Source of the DNA: Longimicrobiales bacterium
GTDB lineage: Bacteria > Gemmatimonadota > Gemmatimonadetes > Longimicrobiales > Gaopeijiaceae
Length of the DNA: 64,000 nt
Reading direction: 5' to 3'
Assembly (NCBI GenBank): GCA_958296005.1
Contig: CATQHQ010000002.1
Coordinates: 1,237,501 to 1,301,500, forward strand
Notes under the pieces: model-generated
What the model was told of the DNA's origin: nothing
Databases searched by the model: none
The model's input: only the letters and a program-made list of their open reading frames with translations
Position numbers and translations under genes: made by a program
Part shown: in pieces, positions 37,916 through 46,522 of the stretch
Position numbering within the stretch: position 1 is the first letter of the stretch
Layout: every line of letters starts with the position of its first letter

Positions 37916-40900
37916 ATGTCGAGATGTAATCAGGGACGTGCGGCGGCCACACTTGCCTTCGGGCTGGCGGCGACGGCGGCGTGCATCGACGAGTTGACGG
38001 AGCCTCCAGTCGAAGCGGTCCCGGCGGCGGCCGACGGCTTCGCGACGACCGGTGGCGACCGCGCCGTGCTGGTAGCTCTCTACGAAGCAACGGACGGTCC
38101 GAACTGGACCAAGAACGACAGCTGGCTGACCGACGCGCCGCTGTGGGAGTGGGCCGGAGTCGAGACGGACGCAAGCGGCCGCGTCCAAAGGCTGGACCTG
38201 CGCGACAACGACCTGACAGGCAAGATCCCGCCCGAACTGGGCGACTTGGCCAACCTGCAGTATCTGTCCCTGTCCCGCAACGGTCTGACGGGCGTGATCC
38301 CGCCCGAACTGGGCGACTTGGCCAACCTGGAATGGCTGTCCCTGTCCTTCAACGGTCTGACGGGCGTGATCCCGCCCGAACTGGGCGACTTGGCCAACCT
38401 GGATACGCTGTCCCTGTCCCGCAACGGTCTGACGGGCGTGATCCCGCCCAAACTGGGCGACTTGGCCAACCTGCAGTATCTGTCCCTGTCCCGCAACGGC
38501 CTGACGGGCGTGATCCCGCCCGAGCTGGGCAAATTGGCCAACCTGGAGCGGCTGTGGCTGTACAACAACGTTCTGACGGGCAATATCCCGTCCGAGCTGG
38601 GCGACTTGGCCAGTCTGGAGCGGCTGTACCTGTACAACAACGACCTGACGGGCCTGATTCCGCCCGAGCTGGGCGACTTGGCCAACCTGCGACGACTGTC
38701 CCTGTCAGGCAACGGCCTGACGGGCGTGATCCCGCCCGAGCTGGGCAAATTGGCCAACCTGGAGCGGCTGTGGCTGTACAACAACGTTCTGACGGGCGTG
38801 ATCCGGCCCGAACTGGGCGACTTGGCCAGTCTGGAGCGGCTATACCTGTACAACAACGACCTGACGGGCCTGATTCCGCCTGCGTTCAGCGATCTGCCGA
38901 ACCTGAGTCGCTTTTATTGGGACGGGAACGCTGGCTTGTGTGCACCGGGCACACGGCGATTCATCAGCTTTGCCGAGAACCTCGACGAGCAGGAAGGGCC
39001 GTTCTGCCACGAGGCCGACGCCGCCGTGCTCCGGTCCGTCTACCATTCGACTCGAGGGTCCGCCTGGGCGTCGTCCAGCAGCTGGCTTCAGCCGGGACCC
39101 TTGGCCGACTGGTACGGGGTAGAGACGGATTCCGTCTCTGGTCGCGTCTCCGGACTGGACTTGAGCCGAAACGGCTTGTCCGGCGAACTGCTAGGAAACT
39201 TGGCGTCGCTGGACCTGCTCCGAGAGTTGTGGCTTGACGGAAACAGCCAACTCAGCGGTCGCCTTCGGTCGGGAATGACCGACTTGCCGTTGCGGATTCT
39301 CTCATACGACGGCACGAATCTGTGCACGCCGGCCAATCCCGCGTTCCGCATGTGGTTGCGTTCGATCCCGTCGCATTCCGGCACGGGTACCGAGTGCCCG
39401 CCGCTGATGGATCGCGACGTGCTGGAGATCTTGTTCGAATCGACAGGGGGCCGATCGTGGGACGACCACGACAACTGGCTGACCGACGCACCGCTGGAGG
39501 AATGGTACGGAGTCAGGACGAACGCAAGCGGCCGCGTCGAAAGGCTGTACCTGGGCGGAAACGGCCTGACGGGCGTGATCCCGTCCGAGCTGGGCAGGTT
39601 GACCAACCTGGAGCGGCTGGCCCTGTGGAGCAACGGCCTTACGGGCGAGATCCCATCCGAGCTGGGCAGGTTGACCAACCTGGAGCGGCTGTCCCTGTCC
39701 CGCAATGGTCTGACGGGCGTGATCCCGCCCGAACTGGGCGACTTGGCCAGTCTGGAGCGGCTGTGGCTGTACGACAACGGCCTAACGGGCGAAATCCCGC
39801 CCGAGCTGGGCGACTTGGCCAACCTGGAGGTGCTGAGCCTGGGCGGCAACGACCTGACGGGCGAGATCCAGGCCGGGTTGGGCATCTTGGCCAACCTGGA
39901 GGAGCTGAGCCTGGGCGGCAACGACCTGACGGGCGAGATCCCGGCCGGGCTGGGCACCTTGGCTAACCTGGAGGAGCTGTCGCTGGCCAACAATCCAGAC
40001 CTGTTTGGGACATTGCCGTTGGCGAATCTCGTCAAGCTGAAGGAACTCGTCCTGGGCGGCTCGGAAATCTGCGTTCCGGACGATTCTGCCACCCGGCTAC
40101 GGCTGAGGTCGATGTGGAAGCAGTACGTTCCCATATGCAAGATGCCTGCGGAAACGGCCACAGCGACGGCGTACGTCGTGCAGGCGGTGCAGTCGGCGGA
40201 TGTTCCGGTGCCGCTGGTCGCGGGCAGGCCGGGACTGTTGCGCGTGTTCGTGACGGCTCCCGATGCCGGCGGCGCGTCCATACCGTCGGGGTGGGCGACG
40301 TTCTACCAGCGCGACGGGTCCACGGACAGCGTTCGGGTTTCGCCGGGGGACGGAGCGATACCGGCCGAGGCCGATACCGCAGAAAGCAGTCTCTCTTTGT
40401 CGGCGAACGCCGAGGTTCCGGGAGACATCCTGCGGCCGGGTGCGGAGATGGTTGTGGTGCTCGACCCGGAAGGCGCGCTCGACCCGGCGCTAGGGGTTCC
40501 GCGGCGCATTCCCGCGGCGGGGCGGACGGCGCTGGACGTGTACGAGATGCTGGCGTTCGACGTGACGGTGGTGCCGTTCTTGTTGGAGTCCGAACCAGAT
40601 TCGTCGATTCTGGACGCGACGAATGGACTGACGGCGGAAGATGGGCTCTTCGAGGAGACCCGCAGGCTGCTGCCCGTGGGGCCCATGGGCGTGACGGTTC
40701 ACGAACCCGTTTGGACCTCTACTAGGAATGCACATGCTCTGTTGGACCAGACCCATGCGATTCGGGTCATGGAGGGCGGAGCAGGCTACTACATGGGCAC
40801 ATTTCCCAATCCGACCGGAGGAGCATCAGGAGTAGCCTACGTTCCCGGCAAGGCCATGTTTTCTGTCCCAGACGAGGGAGTCATCGCGCACGAGTTTGGT

Positions 40901-41629
40901 CACAACATGCATCTTTGGCATGCTCCCTGCGGCCGGCCCCGTCGTGTCGATTCCGGGTATCCGCACGCCGGGGGTGTTGCTGGCGCTTGGGGCTGGAATC
41001 ATCGATACGGGGGTTTAGTGTCCCCGGCGATTGCCGACATAATGAGCTACTGCCGCCCGCGGCACATGATCAGCGACTACCACTTCGCAAACGCGTTGCG
41101 GTGGCGCCTGCACGACGAGGCGGGAGTCGGGGCCTATTACGCGGGGCCGCCCACGCAGGCGCTGTTGCTTTGGGGCGGCGTCGGCGCCGACGAAGCGCCG
41201 TTCCTGAACCCGGCGTTCGTGTTCGACGGCAGGCCGTCGCTCCTGGACGAGGCCGGCGCATGGCGGATCGTGGGCGAGGCGGGAGACGGTCGCGTGCTCT
41301 TCTCCCAGCGCTTCGAGATGGCGGAGACGGCCGACGGCGACGGCCGCTCGTCGTTCGCGCTTGCGCTTGCAGCGGACTCGGAGTGGGCGGACGCTCTGTC
41401 GCGAATCGTGTTGACGGGCCCCGACGGCTCCGTGGCCATGAGCGCGGGCACCGGCCCGGCGGCGGCTCTGTTGCGGGACCCGGCCACGGGCCGAGTGCGC
41501 GGCATTCTGCGTGATTGGCCCGGGTCGGCGGCCGGGGCGCAACCCGACGCCGGGCGGGCACTGCCGGAACGGGGACTGGAAGTTCAGTTGAGTTCCGGCA
41601 TTCCCCGATCCGACGCTTGGCGTCGCTGA
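37916..41629 (+). CDS. Lipoprotein with plant-type leucine-rich repeats and a metzincin-like protease domain
   Basis: A 1237-residue protein. The N-terminus is a lipoprotein signal peptide with lipobox Cys at residue 23 ('LAATAAC'). Two blocks of 24-residue leucine-rich repeats follow (about residues 100-339 and 551-694) of the pattern 'LTGxIPPELGxLxxLxxL', each preceded by a cap of the type 'ALYEATDGPNWTKNDSWLTD'. The C-terminal third holds 'HEFGHNMHLWH' (residues ~992-1002), a zinc site with the HExxH and distal His of metzincins, and 'DIMSYC' (~1041) as a likely Met-turn. It is probably an outer-membrane-anchored protease or adhesin facing outward. ATG 37916 has AAGGAG seven bases upstream. 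Confidence 0.8.
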   Translation: MSRCNQGRAAATLAFGLAATAACIDELTEPPVEAVPAAADGFATTGGDRAVLVALYEATDGPNWTKNDSWLTDAPLWEWAGVETDASGRVQRLDLRDNDLTGKIPPELGDLANLQYLSLSRNGLTGVIPPELGDLANLEWLSLSFNGLTGVIPPELGDLANLDTLSLSRNGLTGVIPPKLGDLANLQYLSLSRNGLTGVIPPELGKLANLERLWLYNNVLTGNIPSELGDLASLERLYLYNNDLTGLIPPELGDLANLRRLSLSGNGLTGVIPPELGKLANLERLWLYNNVLTGVIRPELGDLASLERLYLYNNDLTGLIPPAFSDLPNLSRFYWDGNAGLCAPGTRRFISFAENLDEQEGPFCHEADAAVLRSVYHSTRGSAWASSSSWLQPGPLADWYGVETDSVSGRVSGLDLSRNGLSGELLGNLASLDLLRELWLDGNSQLSGRLRSGMTDLPLRILSYDGTNLCTPANPAFRMWLRSIPSHSGTGTECPPLMDRDVLEILFESTGGRSWDDHDNWLTDAPLEEWYGVRTNASGRVERLYLGGNGLTGVIPSELGRLTNLERLALWSNGLTGEIPSELGRLTNLERLSLSRNGLTGVIPPELGDLASLERLWLYDNGLTGEIPPELGDLANLEVLSLGGNDLTGEIQAGLGILANLEELSLGGNDLTGEIPAGLGTLANLEELSLANNPDLFGTLPLANLVKLKELVLGGSEICVPDDSATRLRLRSMWKQYVPICKMPAETATATAYVVQAVQSADVPVPLVAGRPGLLRVFVTAPDAGGASIPSGWATFYQRDGSTDSVRVSPGDGAIPAEADTAESSLSLSANAEVPGDILRPGAEMVVVLDPEGALDPALGVPRRIPAAGRTALDVYEMLAFDVTVVPFLLESEPDSSILDATNGLTAEDGLFEETRRLLPVGPMGVTVHEPVWTSTRNAHALLDQTHAIRVMEGGAGYYMGTFPNPTGGASGVAYVPGKAMFSVPDEGVIAHEFGHNMHLWHAPCGRPRRVDSGYPHAGGVAGAWGWNHRYGGLVSPAIADIMSYCRPRHMISDYHFANALRWRLHDEAGVGAYYAGPPTQALLLWGGVGADEAPFLNPAFVFDGRPSLLDEAGAWRIVGEAGDGRVLFSQRFEMAETADGDGRSSFALALAADSEWADALSRIVLTGPDGSVAMSAGTGPAAALLRDPATGRVRGILRDWPGSAAGAQPDAGRALPERGLEVQLSSGIPRSDAWRR
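38213..38932 (+). repeat. Ten tandem 72-base leucine-rich-repeat units (block 1)
   Basis: Ten consecutive units, each coding for 24 residues. Several units are nearly the same at DNA level: for example the pair coding 'KLANLERLWLYNNV' occurs twice three units apart, and 'DLASLERLYLYNND' also occurs twice at the same distance, which points to duplication of a three-unit (216-base) segment. The last unit is degenerate. Confidence 0.85.
39566..39997 (+). repeat. Six tandem 72-base leucine-rich-repeat units (block 2)
   Basis: Six units in register in the same gene. Units 1-2 share 'SELGRLTNLERL'; units 4-6 share 'LANLEELSLGGND'-like text, again showing recent local duplication. They carry the same consensus as block 1, so the two blocks probably arose by copying within the gene. 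Confidence 0.85.
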
Positions 41630-41695
41630 TCTTGCGACGGTCCTGACGGCTGGGCGATGGCCCGAAATCGAGACGGCGACGCCGCCCGGTCAGCC

Positions 41696-42022
41696 CTACG
41701 TCTCCTCACCACCCCTGGCCAGCACGACGTAGGCGCGCTCGATCTCTCGCCGGAAGGCATCGGGTAACCGGCTCCAATCGCGGACGTCCACGAGGAACGG
41801 GATGTTGGAATCGCTCAAGGCGTCCATCAAGGCCGACAGCCGGCGCACGGGAAACCGGTCGTTTTCGGGCGCCCGCAGCACGATGTCCAAGTCGCTGGCG
41901 TCGTGGCTCCGGCCGTTGACGCGGCTGCCGTAGGCCCACACTTCGGCCTCGGGGACGTGCCGGCGCAATAGCTCGACGAGCATCTCTTCGTGACGGGGTG
42001 CCAAGTGCAGTCGTTCGGTCAA
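41696..42022 (-). CDS. MNT-type nucleotidyltransferase antitoxin
   Basis: A 108-residue minimal nucleotidyltransferase. The active-site pattern 'YGSRVNGRSHDASDLDIVL' matches GS-X10-DxD. Proteins of this type (MntA) inactivate a partner HEPN RNase by adding AMP to it. The start TTG 42022 overlaps the stop of the HEPN gene as TTGA, so the two are translated together. This is opposite to the surrounding plus-strand genes. Confidence 0.85.
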   Translation of the reverse strand: MTERLHLAPRHEEMLVELLRRHVPEAEVWAYGSRVNGRSHDASDLDIVLRAPENDRFPVRRLSALMDALSDSNIPFLVDVRDWSRLPDAFRREIERAYVVLARGGEET

Positions 42023-42450
42023 GGGGACCCTCGGATTGCTTCGGCGAGGTCGCGCGCGTCCGATATGAACTCCGGCAACATGCGAACCGCGTCCGTGGCG
42101 AACTCCTGACCGTAGTCGTGGGCTGCGACGTTGCGGGCGTCGCGGTATTCGAGCCAGCGCTCGCAGGCGTCGACGGAGATCAAGCCGTGCTTCGCGGCAT
42201 GGCGGAAGACGTCCTTGAACGAAAGGCGGTCGGCTTGGCGGTCGCCTGCGAAGAAGGGCTGCAGGCGTCGCTTCAACAACTTGCCGCTCAGTTCCAGCGC
42301 GACCTCGAACTCCTTGACGCAAGCCGCTCGCCCGACCGAGTAGGCCGGCTCGCCGGGCTTGGCCTTCCGAAGCCAATCGCGGGCTTGGTCCAGAGCCTGG
42401 ATGCAACGCTCCAGATGCTCGGTCTGGATGTTGGCCGGTCTTCGCTCCAA
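42019..42450 (-). CDS. HEPN-domain toxin (HI0074-like)
   Basis: A 143-residue helical protein. 'RDARNVAAHDYG' contains the R-X4-H motif (RNVAAH) that is the RNase centre of HEPN toxins; the upstream helices ('HLERCIQALDQARDWL', 'VKEFEVALELSGKLLKRRL') match the nucleotidyltransferase-partner subfamily. Together with the downstream MNT gene it forms a type VII toxin-antitoxin pair, a class implicated in plasmid stability and phage response. Its ATG lies at 42450. Confidence 0.85.
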   Translation of the reverse strand: MERRPANIQTEHLERCIQALDQARDWLRKAKPGEPAYSVGRAACVKEFEVALELSGKLLKRRLQPFFAGDRQADRLSFKDVFRHAAKHGLISVDACERWLEYRDARNVAAHDYGQEFATDAVRMLPEFISDARDLAEAIRGSP

Positions 42451-42617
42451 GGCATCTTCCTTTCGGGGTGAGCCTTCCTGAGTCTCCTACTGCCGGACCG
42501 TGGATGGCCAAGGAAACACGCGAACGCCGAGGAAGCAAGCGGGCTGAGCGTAGGAAGTAGCGGACTAACGGGCCCACGAAGTTGCTAGAGCCGCCCTCCC
42601 CGTGCGACCATACGCCC

Positions 42618-43898
42618 ATGCGCTACTTCAACACTTCCGGCCCGGTGGCGGCAGGCGACCACTGCTGCACTCCGCCTCTCAACCGGGTCAACTTGGCCGA
42701 TGTCCAGCGGCTGATCGACCAGGAACGCTACTTCGTCCTCCATGTGCCGCGCCAGACCGGCAAGACCTCCGCGCTGCTCGCACTGCAAGGCCTGCTGAAC
42801 GCTGGAGGCGCTGGGAGAACTCGCGTCCCGGGCATACGACGCGCTCGGCGACGAATCGCTGGAAGAGATATGGTCGGGCGTCCTGGCGAAGCGCGGTCCC
42901 GACAGCGCCTTGCGCGAGGCGTTGACGCGCTGGGCTCGGGCCGTCCCCAAACCGTTGGTGCTGCTGATCGACAAGATCGACGCTCTCGTGGGCGACTCTC
43001 TCCTGTCGGTGCTGCGACAGCTGCGCGCGGGATACGACCTGCGCCCCGGAGGCTTCCCCCGGAGCGTGGTGCCGTGGCCGGTCAACGCGCTCGCCTATCA
43101 AACGTGCTTTCGGGGCGCTCTGGCGGCGGACCGGTCCTGTCCGGTAGCCGAAGCCGACGTGCTGGAGGCCCGGGAGGCGCTCGTCCTCCGGCGGGACACG
43201 CATCTGGACCAGTTGACGGACAAGCTCCAGGAAGAGCGAGTGCGGCGCGTCGTCGAACCTCTGCTGACCGGCGCACGCGAGCGGCGGTTCGCCCTGCGCG
43301 ATGTCGAGTACGTCCGGGACTTGGGCCTGATCGCCCAGGACCGGCCGGTTCGCATGGCGAACCCCATCTACGCCGAAGTGGTGCCCCGGGAGCTCTCCTT
43401 GTTGCCGCAAGAGGAGATGGCGGACGAAACCAGGTGGTACGTGGACGACTCGGGCGCGCCTTGCGGATCGACGAGTTGTTGGCCGCGTTCCAGCAGTTCT
43501 TCCGGGAACACTCGGAGCACTGGGCGGTACGCTTCCAGTACCAGGAGGCAGGACCGCAGCTGCTCTTGCAGGCATTCCTGCAACGGATCGTCAACAGCGG
43601 CGAGCGGATTGAGCGGGAGTACGGGCTGGGACGAGGCCGCACGGATCTGCTGGTCGAGTGGCCGCAACGTGGCGGCGCGGAGAAGTTCGTGGTCGAGTGC
43701 AAGGTGTTGCACAAGAGCTTGGAGCGCACCGTGGCCGAGGGCGTGGAGCAGACGGCGGGCTACATGGACCGTTGCGACGCGGCGGCGGGTCACCTGGTCG
43801 TCTTCGACCGGCGGAAGGGCCGCAGCTGGGACGAGAAGGTGTTCCGCGAGAGCGGGACGGCAGAGAGCGGCGCGGAGGTCGAAGTTTGGGGGATGTGA
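42618..43898 (+). pseudogene. Decayed AAA-type ATPase with C-terminal PD-(D/E)XK-like nuclease domain
   Basis: The remains of one gene are spread over three frames. ATG 42618 opens with 'MRYFNTSGPV' and a P-loop 'HVPRQTGKTSALLALQ'; the frame is then lost near 42810. The next part continues in another frame ('LVLLIDKIDALVGDSLLSVL', then 'NALAYQTCF' and 'RVRRVVEPLL'). The last part returns to the first frame from about 43455 ('RTDLLVEW' followed by 'KFVVECKVL', a D...ExK nuclease core). Parts of the middle also appear deleted, judged from the short distance between 'FPRSVV' and 'NALAYQ', and the Walker B acid is replaced by Lys (LIDKID). It is not expected to make a working protein. Confidence 0.75.
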
Positions 43899-44006
43899 GT
43901 TGGAAGGGAGGGGCTGTCGGATCGTGAAGCGTTCGACGGGCTTGCTCGTAATAACAGGCTGGGACAGATTCAGGCCGGAGCACCGAGGACCCGAGGGGAA
44001 CGACGG

Positions 44007-44618
44007 ATGAGCGAGCGAGGCCAGGGGCAGGGAATCGGCGGGGTACCTGTGAACGTGTCGGTGAACGTGTCTCGCGGCGCGCTGGCGCCGCTTGAGCCGG
44101 CGACCGGCAGCGCAGACCCGGATCAGGCGCCGTACTCCATCGGGCTGTCCTACGGCCTTTGGTGCGCCTCCTTGGCCGGCGCGTGCGGCATCCACCGCTT
44201 CTACATGGGCAAGATCGGCACGGGGATCCTCTACTTTGCGACGTTCGGGCTCTTAGGGATCGGCCAGATCGTCGATCTCTTCCGTATGAGGTCGTTGGTG
44301 CGAAACGCCAACATCCGCGACGGACGCATCCCCCATCCCCGACTGGCAGAGCACGGCGGCGGGCACGGAGGGCCGAACGCCAAGCTGCCGCCGCCCGACG
44401 TTCTGCAGCTGCTGCTCCAGGCCGCGATGGACAACGGCGGCGAGCTCACCGTCACCCAGGGCGTGATGGCCACGGGGAAGGGCTTCGAGGAGGTCGAGAA
44501 GACGTTGACCAAGATGTCCAGCAGGGGGTACGTCGACGTGGACAACGCCCCGGGCTCGGGCGTGGTTGTCTACCGGTTCCCGGAGCTGGCAACCCGCAGA
44601 AAAGGACTTTCGCCATGA
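44007..44618 (+). CDS. TM2-domain membrane protein
   Basis: A 203-residue protein. The TM2 domain spans about residues 42-95: 'GLWCASLAGACGIHRFYMGK', then 'GILYFATFGLLGIGQIVDLF', the usual pair of helices with the GxHRFYxG turn between. The last ~75 residues look like a small winged-helix or helical domain ('LLLQAAMDNGGELTVTQGVM'). The function of TM2 proteins in bacteria is not known. It overlaps the following gene by ATGA. Confidence 0.8.
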   Translation: MSERGQGQGIGGVPVNVSVNVSRGALAPLEPATGSADPDQAPYSIGLSYGLWCASLAGACGIHRFYMGKIGTGILYFATFGLLGIGQIVDLFRMRSLVRNANIRDGRIPHPRLAEHGGGHGGPNAKLPPPDVLQLLLQAAMDNGGELTVTQGVMATGKGFEEVEKTLTKMSSRGYVDVDNAPGSGVVVYRFPELATRRKGLSP

Positions 44619-46522
44619 TCGCTCCCGCCGCCCTTCTGCTGGCCGCCGCCTTCCAGGCCACCCCGCCGGCCCAGCCCCCGGCCGCCCGCGTCGACGTGGA
44701 GCCGGACCGAGCGACGCTGGAGGTCGGCGAGACCGTCGCCCTTGTCGCCACCGCCGCCTCGGCCGACGGCTCCGTCCTCGACGGCGCGACGGTAACGTGG
44801 TTCGCGATGGTGCCCGAGGTCGCAAGCGTGGACCAAGCCGGGCGGGTGACCGCGGTCTCGCCGGGCGAAGCGCGGATCGGGGTTCGGTCGGGGAACGTCA
44901 TGGGCTTCGCGGCGATCGTGGTGCTGGCGTTGCCCGTGGCCGAGATCGAGGCTCGACTGCCGGTGGACTCCCTGGTCGTCGGGACGAGCGCACCGTTGCG
45001 CGTTTCCGCGTTCGACGCCGGAGGCGAGGTGGTGGACGGCGCCGTCGCGATCTTCTCCTCCAGCGACGAGCGGGTGGCCGGAGTGGACGCCGCAGGCCGC
45101 GTGCACGCCCGGGCCGCTGGGCGCGCCGCGATTAGGGTGGCGGCAGGAAGCACCCGCGCTGTCGTCGCCGTGCAGGTGTACGACGGGCCGCTGGGCCAGA
45201 TCGAGGTGGCGCCGGGAGACGCCCGCGTCCGCACCGGCGACGTGGTGCGCTTCGAGGCCCGGTCGCCCGCCGCGACGACCCTCTACCCGGCGTGGAGCGT
45301 GGACGGGAGCGGTGCCCAGATCGAGGTCGAGGGGAGTCAGGGCGTCTTCGTCGCCGAGGAGCCGGGCACCTACCGCGTCACCGCCATGGTGGGCGAGGAG
45401 CGAGCCGCAAGCACGTTGGTGGAGGTAACGCCGCGCATCGACGAGGCCGAGCTGATCAAGGTCGGTCGGGGCGCCGCGGCCGACCATCACTCCGGAGACA
45501 CGTGGGTCTTCGAGGGCGCCGACGGCCGCGACTACGCCTACGTGGGCACCTTCATGTACGACTGGATGAAGGCGTGGGACGTGACCGATCCTTCCTCTCC
45601 CGTCCTCACCGACTCGGTGCAGCTGGACGCCCGTCGGATCAACGACGTGAAGATTCACGCCAGCGGCCGCATCGGCATCCTCACGCGGGAAGGAGCCTCC
45701 GACCGCCGCAACGGGATCGTGATCCTCGACCTCTCCGACCCCGCCCGCCCGTCGATCGTCTCCGAGTACAAGCGCACCGTCCCCGGGGGCGTCCACAACG
45801 TCTGGATCGAGGGCGACTTGGTGTACGCCGTCCACAACGGGACGAGCGACATCCACATCATCGACATCTCCGATCCCGCGGCCCCCGACGAAGTGGGGCG
45901 CTGGGGCATGCCGGAGTCGCCCTCCAAGTCCCTCCACGACGTGATCGTCCAGGACGGCTACGCCTACCTGTCGTACTGGGACGACGGAGCGGTCATGCTG
46001 GACGTCGGCGCCGGTACCCACGGCGGGACCCCCACCGAGCCGGCGTTCGTGTCCCGCTACAAGTACCCGATCGGGAACACGCACACGGCCTGGCGGGCCG
46101 GGCGCTACCTGTTCGTCGGCGACGAGATCTTCCCTCAGGAGTGGGACGCCGACGCGCCAATCGAAGCCAGGGGCTACGTCCACGTCCTCGACATGGAGGA
46201 CCCGAACAACCCGGTGGAGGTCGCCCGCTACGAGGTGCCGGAGGCCGGCGCTCACAACATTTGGGTGGAAGGCGACCGGTTGTACGTGGGCTACTACCAG
46301 GCGGGACTGCGGGTCGTGGACATCTCCGGCGAGCTGCGGGGAGACCTGTACCGCCAGGGCAGGGAGATCGCCGTCCTCAAGACGATCGACGGCGAATCCA
46401 CCGTCCCCAACTGGGGGATGACCTGGGGCGCCCAGATCCACAAGGGCAACATCTTCACGTCGGACCTGAACTCGGGCTTGTGGATCGTGAAGCTGGTCGA
46501 GGGCCAGCGGATCATCTCCTGA
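44615..46522 (+). CDS. Secreted protein with Ig-like (BIG2) domains and LVIVD beta-propeller repeats
   Basis: A 635-residue protein with a short signal peptide ('APAALLLAAAFQATPPAQPP'). Residues ~25-285 are bacterial Ig-like domains of BIG2 type ('ATLEVGETVALVATA', 'VDQAGRVTAVSPGEARI'). The rest (about 290-635) is made of repeats like 'VWDVTDPSSPVL' and 'IHIIDISDPAAPDEVGRWG', the LVIVD/choice-of-anchor propeller pattern. The sequence 'DHHSGDTWVFEG' opens the propeller. It probably acts outside the cell; no enzymatic site is seen. The start ATG 44615 overlaps the TM2 gene. Confidence 0.75.
   Translation: MIAPAALLLAAAFQATPPAQPPAARVDVEPDRATLEVGETVALVATAASADGSVLDGATVTWFAMVPEVASVDQAGRVTAVSPGEARIGVRSGNVMGFAAIVVLALPVAEIEARLPVDSLVVGTSAPLRVSAFDAGGEVVDGAVAIFSSSDERVAGVDAAGRVHARAAGRAAIRVAAGSTRAVVAVQVYDGPLGQIEVAPGDARVRTGDVVRFEARSPAATTLYPAWSVDGSGAQIEVEGSQGVFVAEEPGTYRVTAMVGEERAASTLVEVTPRIDEAELIKVGRGAAADHHSGDTWVFEGADGRDYAYVGTFMYDWMKAWDVTDPSSPVLTDSVQLDARRINDVKIHASGRIGILTREGASDRRNGIVILDLSDPARPSIVSEYKRTVPGGVHNVWIEGDLVYAVHNGTSDIHIIDISDPAAPDEVGRWGMPESPSKSLHDVIVQDGYAYLSYWDDGAVMLDVGAGTHGGTPTEPAFVSRYKYPIGNTHTAWRAGRYLFVGDEIFPQEWDADAPIEARGYVHVLDMEDPNNPVEVARYEVPEAGAHNIWVEGDRLYVGYYQAGLRVVDISGELRGDLYRQGREIAVLKTIDGESTVPNWGMTWGAQIHKGNIFTSDLNSGLWIVKLVEGQRIIS

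Noticed and set aside
38213..39997. CRISPR array
   Set aside because: The 72-base repeats are in frame, code for leucine-rich repeats and have no unique spacers.
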